From assembly GCA_019633425.1 (NCBI GenBank), contig WSUB01000005.1:496001-560000 (forward strand): DNA of 64,000 nt, written 5' to 3'. The DNA comes from Tulasnella sp. 424 (taxonomy: Eukaryota > Basidiomycota > Agaricomycetes > Cantharellales > Tulasnellaceae). Under the pieces are notes generated by a model that saw only the letters and a list, made by a program, of their open reading frames with translations, did not search any database and was not told the origin of the DNA. Positions 21,385-31,641 of the stretch are shown piece by piece. Made by a program: the position numbers and the translations under genes. The stretch's first letter is position 1; each line of letters opens with the position of its first letter.

Positions 21385-23471
21385 TTACTGGTCAACAAGA
21401 ACAACACCACCATCTTCCCTGACAGCGACGGTGCGGCGCTGCTTGGAGGCGGCGACGGGGTTCCTGGCGCTGAAGATGTCCTCGAGTTCCTCGAGGGTGC
21501 GACCGACGGTCTCGACACTGAGGAAGTACCAGAGAATGGACTCGACGATGTCCCAGCCGACGAAGATGAAGATGTAGTTGTACTTGATGTTCTGGAGGGC
21601 GATGGGACCAGCGTACAAGTTGATGAAGGAGATGGCGCTGACAACAACGGCGTACATGGCCATACCCTTGGCACGAGTGGTGGTCTGCAAGCACTCGACG
21701 GGGTAGAGAGCCTGGAGAGGAGTGTAGGCGAAGGAGTAGATGATGTTGAAGAAGTAGAAGAAGGCGACGGCACCACGACCAACTGTAAGTGAGAGGACAG
21801 TCGTAAGCCAACGAGTCAGAGTTAAAGCATTGAGCGAGGAAACGTACCGTTGAGGTTCTTCTGGTCAGCTGGCAAGTGAGCCCAGCGGGCGGACAAGCCA
21901 CCGTTACCGGCCAACATGAAGGCGGAGGCGAGAGTACCCCAGATGAGGACCTGGCGACGAGACATCTTGTCGGCGAGGGCAACACCGAAACCGGCACCGA
22001 TGGCGGAGGTGAAGGAGTTGACCAAGTTCAGGTTGAAGACCATGGAGTCATCGTAACCGACAGCACGGTAGATCTCAGTGTTGAAGTAACCAAGACCGTT
22101 GCCGGAGAATTGACCGAAGACACCCATAAGCAAGACCATGAGAGAACGCCAGCGAGCAGAGGAGGTGTTGAAGAGCCTGAAAAGTCGACCAGTAAGCAAC
22201 CGAGAGTCGGGGGAGGGGTTTAGCTGAGATGGTGACTTACTCCGAGTAGTCCCACCAGCGCTTGTCAGCACCGTCGAGAGCAATACCCTCCTTGAATTCA
22301 ACCCATTCGAGTTCGACGACGGGGTCGTGGGGGTTTCCAGAGCCGTGGAAGCGGTTCAAGAAGGCACGAGCATCGTCGTCACGGCCAGCAGCCATCAACC
22401 AACGGGGAGACTCGGGCAAGAACCAGACAGCGCAGATGACGACCACGGAGGGAGCAGCTTGGAAGATGAGGGGGAGACGCCAGGAGAGATCGCTGTTGAT
22501 CTTAGCGCAGCCGAGAGTGATACCGGCGGCAGGGATGGATCCTCCGAACCAACCGCAGTTGTAGAAACCAGTCATACGACCACGCCATTGAGGAGGGCAG
22601 ATCTCAACGCAGTAGGAAGGAGCAGAGGTTGTGAGGACTGGAGAAGGAGTCCTGATCAGTCTAAGTCCAAACAAGGGTCAAAGAGAGGGCTGCATACCGG
22701 AGACGCCGAAACCGAGGATGAAGCGACCAGCAATGAATTGGTTGCGGTGGTTGGAGGAGGCGATGATGGCAGTTCCAAGGCAAATGATCCACTACACACG
22801 TAGGAAAATGAATAACCAGATCATCGGGTTCTATGGGTTCCAAAGGGACTTACAGCACCGACGAACATACCCATACGTCGTCCCCAGCGATCAGCGATGG
22901 GCCCAGCGAACCAGGGACCAACCATACCACCAATTGTGTCTAAAGATAGAAGAAAAGATTTTAGCAAGGTGCAGGAGTTGCCAAAATCAAGAGCAACGCA
23001 CAGATGGAGAAGATAAGACCGGTGTTAGAACCAAGGTAGCCAGAGTTGAACTTGTTCTGGTAGTAAGGCATGGCGTTGATGGCAGTCATCAAGGAACCAT
23101 CATAACCGTTGGCGCATGAGCACTTATTTGGAAAGAACGCGGTTAGGAACGCTTGCAAGTATGCGGCGAGTAATCAAAACTTACCAAGAAGGCAACGAAC
23201 ATGCACCAGAAGAGGAAGAGGGAATCACCAGACCAAGGAGAAAGGTTGGATTGCTTGACAGCAGCAGTGAACGCAGCTTTGGAATAACCGTGATAAGAGG
23301 GTTGATTGAATTTGAGTTTCAGTGAACCCGCTCACCATTGGTAACAGCCTTGACCTCCTTAGCACCCTTAATGGCGCTGGCGTCCTTAACCTTTTCAATT
23401 ACAAGATGTTCGCCGATGACGATCTGCTCATGGTCGTGAGCGCTGGCTTTCTCAACGTCTGAGTGGGACAT
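21385..23471 (-). CDS. MFS sugar transporter, hexose/lactose-permease-like
   Basis: Plasma-membrane sugar importer of the sugar porter family (12 membrane helices). Eight exons: 23471-23336, 23276-23185, 23122-23002, 22939-22854, 22791-22698, 22637-22241, 22176-21848, 21782-21385, total 550 residues with consistent phases. Signatures: ANGYDGSLMTAINAMPYYQ in helix 1, GPIADRWGRRMGMFVGA (the D-R-x-G-R-R loop), PSYCVEICPPQWRGRMTGFYN, WFLPESPRWLMAAGRDDDA (PESPR), GQFSGNGLGYFN in helix 7, and SVETVGRTLEELEDIF near the C-terminus. The N-terminus is hydrophilic and Lys/Glu-rich. Codon use is strongly biased to C-ending codons, suggesting high expression, which also creates long antisense open frames. 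Motifs are closest to LAC12-like permeases, but substrate cannot be read from sequence. Confidence 0.93.
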
Positions 23472-26340
23472 GGCTTCCGGTCAGAAGAGACTCGACTCGG
23501 AAACTGGATGTGAGAGAGAGAGTTCGAAACGTCGGGGAGGAGACGAGGCGATGGGGAACTCAAGAAGAAGCCAAATGTGGTGAACATTTATAGCTTTCCG
23601 TCCACAATAGGGTGGTTGAACTGTTGTAGCTCATTTTTGGGTCGGAACTCGGACATGGAGCGGGGTCGCGAGGGCCCGCTGGGAATGCCGACCTGAGAAG
23701 ACTTGCGAACCGAGGTGATGGTCCAGAAAGTGCAAAGTCCTAACATGACCTTCGATGTCTTCCGACGATTGACCGAGCTGTCAGTGGTACCGGGCGAAGT
23801 CTCGGCGAAATAGACGGGGACGATGCAGGTGAGTTTGCGGCTTTACGATAAGCGCAGTACAACCGTAGTGAATCTACTGCTTTGACGACGGCTTTGTAGG
23901 GCATTTTACAGTCTGAAATTGCGCTTGAACGAGATGGACGTTGAGTATGATTGGTATTGAACGTACGATTTGGGGTGAAACCAACATTCGAGCGCGAAGT
24001 GTTTGTCGACTTCGGGTCCTGACTCCCTTGGTCGCTGATTGGCTCGGATCCCTCGCACCGTTGGCCCGCCCGAGGAAACTCCTCGCGGACCCACAAATGC
24101 CACGATCTTTACCCTTCACGGGACGTGAAGAAGTCCCGTGCACGACCAATCGCCCACGGAATGACCTTGGCATAGGACTCTCCCCACACCTCGGGTACCA
24201 CTAAGGGTTAACTCTAATTTTACTGCGATTTCCGAAGTTGTTGCTTCTCACCTCAATTCGGATCCCGAACTCTGAACCATGACTTCCGAGCTTCCTGGTT
24301 GGTCGATTCCCAATATTTCGCAATCTGCCAATCATTGTACATCCCGATTTTCTTCCTGGCTCGTTATCATTGGTTATTCCTTTCCAATTGTAGACAGGTT
24401 CATCCCAGGTTACACCCTCATTATTTAATGGTTCAATGGGACGCCATACCGCTGTTGGTATGTGTACATAGGAGATCGTCTCCTGGCCATTGCGGCACCG
24501 TCAAACCTGTGAATCGCCGCTTTACTCGTCAACAAGGCCGGTTGGACGCAGCCTTCGGCAAGGCCTACACCAGGTTTTCCAGACATGTCGAGCTAGCCAA
24601 AGGTCATCGATCCCGTATCGAACCGCCTCGCTTGTGCTCCCAGATTCTCACCGACACTCCTCGTTCGATATCCGTTGAGTGGGCCAGGCACGAGATAGCC
24701 ACAGGTACCCTTAGCCACGATGCGCAATCGGGTTCCCTGCTATCTCTTGACTACCCTTTCTGCTTATCACCCGACAGGACTCCGGATTTTCAGCGAACCA
24801 AGCGACTTGCCTGCTCTGTCTGACTCCGCGATCATTGGCCAATTCCCCGGACGGGTCCCGCATCCCTCGAAGGATGTCTTGATAGCCTCGACATGTCTCT
24901 GGCACAGCAATGGGTTTGCGGCATTCTTCTGATTGGCGCGTTCAATCCTTCGAATCATCGTGATTTTCGGTTGTTCAAAGCCCGTGACTACGGCGAGCTT
25001 ATGGCATATGTTCCAATATCCGCAGTAGCCGTAGAATCATCGACAACGGTATCCCGACTCCCGTGTTCAATCCGCTTTGACAACAGTGCCACCGAGTTTC
25101 GAGCGCAGATGCCGATGTGCAGAGTTGACGAGTAATTTTTCATAACCCTTAATCGACAGGTTTCCCTCACATGCCCCCTCTCCACCATACCCGATATTGC
25201 GGCAACGTACCCTCGGTTGGGCCTGACCGACTTATAGCTCCCCGCACAAGCGTCGCTTGCCTTCCCGTTTTGTCCCTGAATGTCGCGCAATATCGGAGCA
25301 ACCAAAGAGTTGGTCACGACCTCCCTCGTCAGCTTCAACAAGCCAAGAAGACGACCAGCTTCCGATATTTTGATTTAAGTCATGAACTTCGACAAGAAGC
25401 TCCGAAGGCTTCCATGTTTCAGCTTTTTTTTTCCAAGGAGAGATTTTAGTTCTCAAGAAACCACTGTCAAGTTGTAAAATTTCTTCGGCCGAGGTTCGGC
25501 CAGAATAGGAAAATGGATGGCTTTTTTGGTGGGTGCTCACCTCAATTCAACTGTATAGCATACCCGGGCCGCCAGTTTACGTAGTAGGCTGTGACAGGCT
25601 GCGTGCGCGACGTCCTCACTTGCATTGATACCTCCTGTCTCCGAGACTTTGCTCGATTCGTTCTTGAGACACCTTCGACGCGAAGAATGTGTTGTGGCGA
25701 TCGCGTAGGGGTCGAGAGCTTGCAGACACCCTTCGATTCCCCCTCGCGTTCCCCACTGTACCGCTCTCCGCACGCGGTCGTGGTAGGGCAGAATGCGGAT
25801 CAGTGACCTAGGGTTCCCGGTCATCTGTCCTTGACAGTACCAGTAGTTATTGTGCGGAGGCCGGGAAACAAAACGGTTGGGAGGAGGCCGGATGCCCTAT
25901 TCGACCGGCTCTGCCACAAACCGGAGCTCCACAATGGTTTACAAGTGAGTACCGGTACCCTAGACCACTGGCCCTCAATCCCTGTCTTTTCTCTCCCTTC
26001 CCTTGACATCGACCCCCACCCCACCCGCCGATTGTCGAAGTCTTTGCCGTCGGCGGGCTGAGGCCAAGCGAACTATTTGTCAAGATGAAGCGTTTCGTTT
26101 GCGTTACTCACGTACGGACTCTGCGCTTTTTACAATCTACACTCGAAATGGCTTTACTCGTCTCGATGAACACGACGAACGCTGTTCCCACTGTTAACCG
26201 ATTTAGAGTAGTCACGTGCGCCTTCGGATCTCGGCAACTCAGGCGACCCGGCAGTACCCTGTTAGCTCCGCTCGACCCCGTCGTCCTTGCTTTGACCTCA
26301 CCGCGCGGATCATCATCATTCCCTCATTCTTCCTCCCAAA
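23472..26340. other. Intergenic stretch, 2.9 kb
   Basis: Lies between the divergent sugar transporter and thiolase genes and so holds both promoters. Open frames exist (for example 24299-24823, plus) but none shows a domain, a good start or consistent introns. No repeat or RNA gene was recognised. Confidence 0.45.
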
Positions 26341-28171
26341 ATGGCTCTTGAACGTATTCGTCAGTTAAAATCGCACTTAACCACCCAGTCTTCAGGACTT
26401 GCAGCTCTTGAAGTGAAACGACCGGACGATGTGGTTATTACGCTGGCTGTTCGGTAACGATTTTTTCATTTGAAAGGCGCTCGGGTCTTGCCCAGTTTGG
26501 AGCTCATATCAATTTCACTAGATCTCCTTTATGTAAATCAAAGAAGGGAGCTCTAAAGGATACAAGGTACATTTGATCATCTCCGAGCGAAAGAAGAGTC
26601 TGGGTGTGCGTTCGAAATGGCTGATTCGCGGTCTTTGCAGGAGCGACGAACTGCTGACGTCAATGTTCAAGGTGCACACGAGGACTCTAGCCTGCCTTCA
26701 GAAAGACGGTCCACTGACTTCTGCTGGACCTCTGCTTCCAGGCTGCCATCCAAAAGTCGCAGATCGACCCTTCACTCATCGGCGACATATGCGTTGGCAC
26801 TGTTCTCGCTCCTGGGGCAATGTACCAAGCTAGGAGTGCAGCCATTGCTGCTGGCATACCTGTGACAACACCGGTTCAAGTCATTAATCGGTACGCTTCC
26901 CAAAAACTTCAGTTTTCCTTGAGCCCTCGCCGAATTCACGCAATCCTCGACTCAGGTTTTGCTCCAGTGGGCTAATGGCCGTCACCACGATTGCCAACCA
27001 GATCAAGGCGGGTCAGCTTGATGTTGGTCTCGCTGTCGGGGTAGAGAGCATGTCGGCGAAGTAAGCTGTTGAGTTGCTTGAGAGTCGGGATGATTGCTGA
27101 CGTCATCTTCAAGCCCGGACATGGGAGCGCCTCCCCTTAGCGAAGAAATCTCGGCTCATAGCACAGCAAAGGATTGTAAAGAGCCTATGGGCTGGACGTC
27201 CGAGAACGTTGCGAACGATTTCGCGGTCACTCGTGAGGAGATGGATCAATGGGCTGCAGCGTAAGTTGACTTCCGACTAGTCGTTCTCCCTGGGGTCAAC
27301 GATAATCCTTTCTCGTATAGATCCTTCCAAAAGGCATCCCATGCACAACTTGCAGGGTTCTTCAAGTCGGAGATTGTCCCTATTGAAGCCTTCTCTGGGG
27401 CCCCAGAATCTAAGGAACGCACGAAGATTACTGTCACCGAAGATGATGGTATCCGACATGGCACCACCGCTGAGAGTCTCAGTAAGATCCGATCCGCGTT
27501 CCCGCAATGGGGCGGCAAGACTACCGGTGGCAATGCGAGTCAGATAACTGATGGGGCTGCTGCGGTCATCCTGATGAGAAGAAGTAAAGCAGAAGAGCTC
27601 GGTCTGAAGGTTATCGCTAAATGGGTGACTACTACGGTTGTTGGTAGGTTATTCGTTCCTAGTCTTGGCTACTGGCTGCTAAGCAACCTTGGAATGTACA
27701 GGCTTGGCTCCCCGAGTGATGGGTATTGGCCCATCCATTGCAATCCCCCAAGTTCTCGAAATGGCTGGAATAACCGTCAACGATGTTGACTTATTTGAGA
27801 TCAATGAAGCCTTTGCCAGCATGATGGTGTACTGCATCCGGACACTGAAGTTGGATAAGGAGAAAGTGAACGTCAACGGAGGTGCGATTGCACTGGGGCA
27901 CCCTCTAGATATGTCTTACTCCATACCATTCCGTGCGGCTTCAAGTATACTGATACCCGTGTCGCTTCTATACGCTGTACAGGAGCGAGACAAGTTGCAA
28001 CTGGGTTGGCCGAGCTTCGCCGGCGAAAACAGAAGGTGGGAGGACGACGTCTAGGCAATTCTATGCCCTCTATGCTGACTCCAAGTGGCTTTGCAGGTTC
28101 TTGTGACTTCGATGTGCATCGGCACTGGCATGGGAGCCGCTGCCGTCTTCTTGAACGAAGACTTTGATTAA
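26341..28171 (+). CDS. POT1: Peroxisomal 3-ketoacyl-CoA thiolase (acetyl-CoA C-acyltransferase)
   Basis: Last step of fatty-acid beta-oxidation. Ten exons: 26341-26453, 26522-26566, 26641-26671, 26742-26890, 26956-27060, 27114-27260, 27321-27643, 27702-27908, 27974-28035, 28097-28171, total 418 residues, the family size. The N-terminus has RIRQLKSHL at residues 5-13, a full match to the PTS2 peroxisomal signal (R-I-x-x-L-K-x-H-L). Catalytic elements: C115 in [37 protein letters not shown], and the second Cys in [13 protein letters not shown]. The intron at 27909-27973 starts with AT and ends with AC, and no GT donor exists there. Only this junction restores the conserved [14 protein letters not shown]. 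The other introns are GT..AG of 53-74 nt. The alternative, reading through, destroys the active-site loop. Confidence 0.93.
27909..27973 (+). other. Non-canonical AT..AC intron in the thiolase gene
   Basis: The 65-nt intron begins ATATGT and ends TATAC. This is what GTATGT..TATAG would be with both end G residues changed. A branch-site-like CTGAT lies in TATACTGATACC. It lacks the U12 donor ATATCCTT, so a U2-type AT..AC intron is inferred. The flanks encode HPL-G and CTGARQ, both invariant in the family. Confidence 0.75.
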
Positions 28172-28897
28172 CGCAACTGTCATAGACCAGACGATTATTC
28201 TGAATATAGCACATTGTGGCCTATCTAATTAATCTGAATCTGTTCCGATACAGCGCTACATCCTTTTATGGCCCTAAGAAGTGGCATCCTGCTCTTAAAA
28301 GGTCCTGGGGGCGGTTGTCCGAGAGTTCACTGAGTCTAGAGCTTCCCTCATCGTGAGCACCTCGTGGCTTACCGACAACCATTCAAAGCCATTGTCAGGA
28401 ACAGTACCGATAATATTTCGCTTGAGGACATAGCGTCGTGAGGTTGACCATTGAAACGCAAAATCCCGATCGCGTCCGCAACGCCTTGAGCCAGGTCGAT
28501 CCACGGTTTATTCGACATACAGCCAACAGGGAGCCAATATATACGACACGAGGTTTGGTCAAATAAATCAGACAGGCAATATGCCCTTTGAGGTGCTTCC
28601 CTAACCCGACGGGGATCATGCGCACCCCTTTCAACCGGGACACATTAGGTTACCGCTCAAAACTGAAGTTAACTATTTGACAACACAGATCCGGGTTCGC
28701 TAAATAAATTTACCATCGTCTTCTTCCTCGTGACCCGAAATACTTAAGTCGTTCAGACGTCAGTCCTTTGCGTATTAGGTATTCGACACTTAGATATGAA
28801 CGGTGGACATATCGGACCACATCGATTTCCAGTAGGATTATCACGGACGGGGGCGTACATAGCGATGGATAATGGTACAGTTCGTTAAGTAGGGTCT
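28172..28897. other. Intergenic stretch, 726 bp
   Basis: Convergent 3' flanks of the thiolase and the BTB gene. Nothing recognised. Confidence 0.5.
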
Positions 28898-30064
28898 CTA
28901 GATGTCTATGTCGTCGTCTTCCTCCAGCCAACCGTCTACCCTGAGCTCGAAAAACTTAGGCAGTCCCTCCCAGAATTTCTGACGATATTCGTTGAGGGTC
29001 GTAGCCAACGGATAGAGGCAGGATGAGCAGAGTTTGGAATCTGCTCTGTTATTTTCATGCTCTTCTGTAAACTTTTTCGCGAGATTTGAAAGTATGCCAA
29101 GCACGTCTAGTTCGTCCTCCGCTAGCAGGTTCAGCAAGCGCCGTTCCATCTGTTGAGTCCACCAGGGATGCCCCTCGCAGCCACTCCGAGGCGGGTGGGA
29201 GATTCTCCGCCACTCGCCCGGTCCCCAAACACTGGCGAGGTTTTTCATCCGCTTTCTGATTTCCGACTTGCCCAGCAGCAGAGTCTGGTAATCATCTCTC
29301 CGAAGCAATCCCCAATCCGCCGTTCGTCCGCCTTCTATTATGTGTTGAAAATACCAATCAGTTCCTTTCTCAAAAATCGGAGGAAGTCGAGACAGGTGAT
29401 AAAAAGCGGCTGGGAGGATTTCGGGCAGAGGATAGGTTCTCCCAAACCGGATTGCTGAGCACGGTTCGATGATCACGTAGTCGCCATATTCATAGCACTC
29501 CCTCTCCTCGCGTTGGCGGTCGAAGTATGCGATCGTTGCTTGTATATGACTCTCGTTGAGATCCCATCTTGCAAGGGTTTTAGGCCAGTCAGCTTTCACC
29601 CGGGGGAGGAACATTCTCATCATCTTTGGCATGTCGTACTTGTCGGCCAAAGGAAGGATGGCTGTGGCCGAGTCGAATGCATCTTGTCGTAAAGGTTGTG
29701 CAGAGACCTCACTATCAACTGATCAGGATCCGAGATCCAGAAGAATACGTAAGGTCAAGCGAACTCATTCAGGGTAGTATATAACCTTCAATAACTCGAT
29801 GAGCGCTGAGGAATCGTCGTGAAGGTGAACGACCTCGGAAGTTGCATCTGAGACGGAGTCTCCTAGAGGTATGTCGAACATGTCCGAGAATGTTGAACTG
29901 TGGAGGCGGAGCATGGCTTTGTGGACACGAAAATACGTTTTGCCGTCATTTTTGCCAAGTCGCGAGGCGGAGAATATTAGGTCGCCGTCAGGAAAGGCGA
30001 ATCGTGTGTGAAATTTGATGGCCGATTTCGTGGGTTCTGAGGCGCTGTGTTCGTCCACATCCAT
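28898..30064 (-). CDS. BTB/POZ-domain protein (Agaricomycete family), possibly mis-spliced
   Basis: Protein-interaction protein, perhaps a Cullin-3 adaptor. Exon 1 30064-29769 carries the BTB core: HTRFAFPDGDLIFSAS, TYFRVHKAMLRLHSSTFSDMF, and LHDDSSALIELLKVIYYPE. Exon 2 29711-28898 continues with DSATAILPLADKYDMPKMM, LPRVKADWPKTLARWDLNESHI, IRFGRTYPLPEILPAAFYHLSRL and a C-x2-C (LCSSC) near the C-terminus. The total would be 369 residues. The intron expected from the sister gene at 19477 lies at the same position and phase. Its donor reads ATGAGT instead of GTGAGT, and its acceptor is GATAG. Without splicing the frame stops two nucleotides later. An alternative canonical splice (GTTATA donor at 29783, acceptor ending at 29708) keeps the frame but deletes VIYYPE. 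Function is therefore uncertain. Confidence 0.75.
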
Positions 30065-31641
30065 TACAGTGAAAACTAGCGGAGCGGGTTTTGCGATCGT
30101 TGCGAGTAAGACTCAAAAGGTGATGTAGGAACCGCGGGAAAACGCGTCGGCCCTGCACAACCATGAGATTTCCCGCACCACTCACAGGCCCTTTCGAATA
30201 CAGGAATGTAGTCTATCGCTCCCTAGCTCTACCTTGTGCCATCGCTAGCTAGATAGACCCACTAGAAATCTAATACAAAGTCTCGTCTCGAACTCTAGCC
30301 AAAGACACGCAGATTAAGACTGACATACCAGGCATGTTGACAGGACGTTCGCTTTTCTCTTTCGATTTCTAAAGTGGTGGAAGTTCCGAAGAATCATAAA
30401 AATGCATGGGAAATGTCTAATTCGGAAGCCAGTTGTATGCTACATCAAAAGTCTTTTGGGCGCCAAAAGAACTGAACGTTAACGACAACCACAATAACGA
30501 TAGAGGGTGTTGTAGACGCATTTACCACACCATTCTCCGAGCCCAGATTTACCCACAGCGTGGAGCGAGTTGCTGTTGTGTACTACACAGGATACCCAAC
30601 TGCTCTTGCACCGCAGGAAGACCATCCTTCCTCTCCGACTAGAGCAGGCATGTGGTCAAACAGAAGCTTTGGCCGAGGTAGTCCGATTTAGCAAGAATGT
30701 ACGTCCAACTCTGTACCTCTGTACGCCTACTAGTGGAATGAACTACCTGCGGTAAGATAAATACCTAACCTCAGTAGAGTAAGGGCCGCAGACTTTGGAA
30801 CCTCCCCGACTGGCTCGGCTTCTCGACGAAACAGTGGATGGAATAAGGAAATCTTCCGTCGAGGCATGGCTCTTGAGATTGGGCTCGAAGATATTATAAA
30901 TCCTTATGATGTAACCAACGGCATTGGGGCTGGTATAGAGCTCTTGTTCTGGCAATGGCATTTTACCTTTCGTATCGCGAGTACTAGTATGGTCCCCCGT
31001 GAGCTTAGATGCAACTGCACCGGTCGGCTGCTGATGTTGATACCGCACGAGTCAAGGTACTTTCGAACCGGGGCCGAACCTAGAACGACTTCAATTTGAC
31101 AAGAATGCCCCGCATACTAGTGGCATATATAAAAACACGACTCTCGGAGAAAGGGAGGGTAGAGGAGGGCGAAAAAGAGTAAATCAAAAGGGGTAGGCAA
31201 CATTAGAGCCAGGTGGGTCGAGAGTAGGGGGTCTTTGGGGAGACATGGAGGTTGGAAGGATACGAGAAGGAAGAACTAGAGGATAAACGGAAAGGTACGA
31301 ATTCGGCATGACTTACGGAGAGATATGAGATGGAATGAAAGATGTACAGCAAGAAGAGTGAATAGGAAACACAAGAACGGAATCCCGAAGAGGACAGAAG
31401 CAGGCAACATAGAGGTGGTATAGCACACACGAGAAACAATAAAGAAATAGGAATATCCGAACGCAGAGAGTCAAGAGCTTTGCAAGCAGGAAGAGATGAT
31501 ATGCAGTATTCACAGAATTTTGTGCTGCCCGCAGTCGTTGGAGCGACACGGGGGAATTACGTGATAGATATTGTAGTAGCGCGGTGTCTTTTGATGTTAT
31601 AGACAACTATTTCGTGGGAGAGGAAAGAATTAACTCTCGTC
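30065..31641. other. Intergenic stretch, 1.6 kb
   Basis: 5' flank of the BTB gene and 3' flank of the La-motif gene. The part at 31140-31480 is AG-rich on the plus strand. No supported gene. Confidence 0.45.

Noticed and set aside
21352..22803. Long plus-strand open frames (146, 115 and 158 codons) opposite the sugar transporter
   Set aside because: They are antisense shadows of exons whose codons mostly end in C; the transporter motifs and splice sites are on the minus strand, and the antisense products are Gly/Asp/Glu-rich without a domain.
24299..24823. 174-codon plus-strand frame in the transporter-thiolase intergenic region
   Set aside because: No domain, starts at a non-ATG codon, Arg/His-rich composition and no consistent introns.
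27909..28035. Canonical GT..AG alternative (donor GTCTTA at 27913) for the thiolase junction
   Set aside because: It gives the wrong frame and destroys the conserved [16 protein letters not shown] segment, so the AT..AC reading was preferred.
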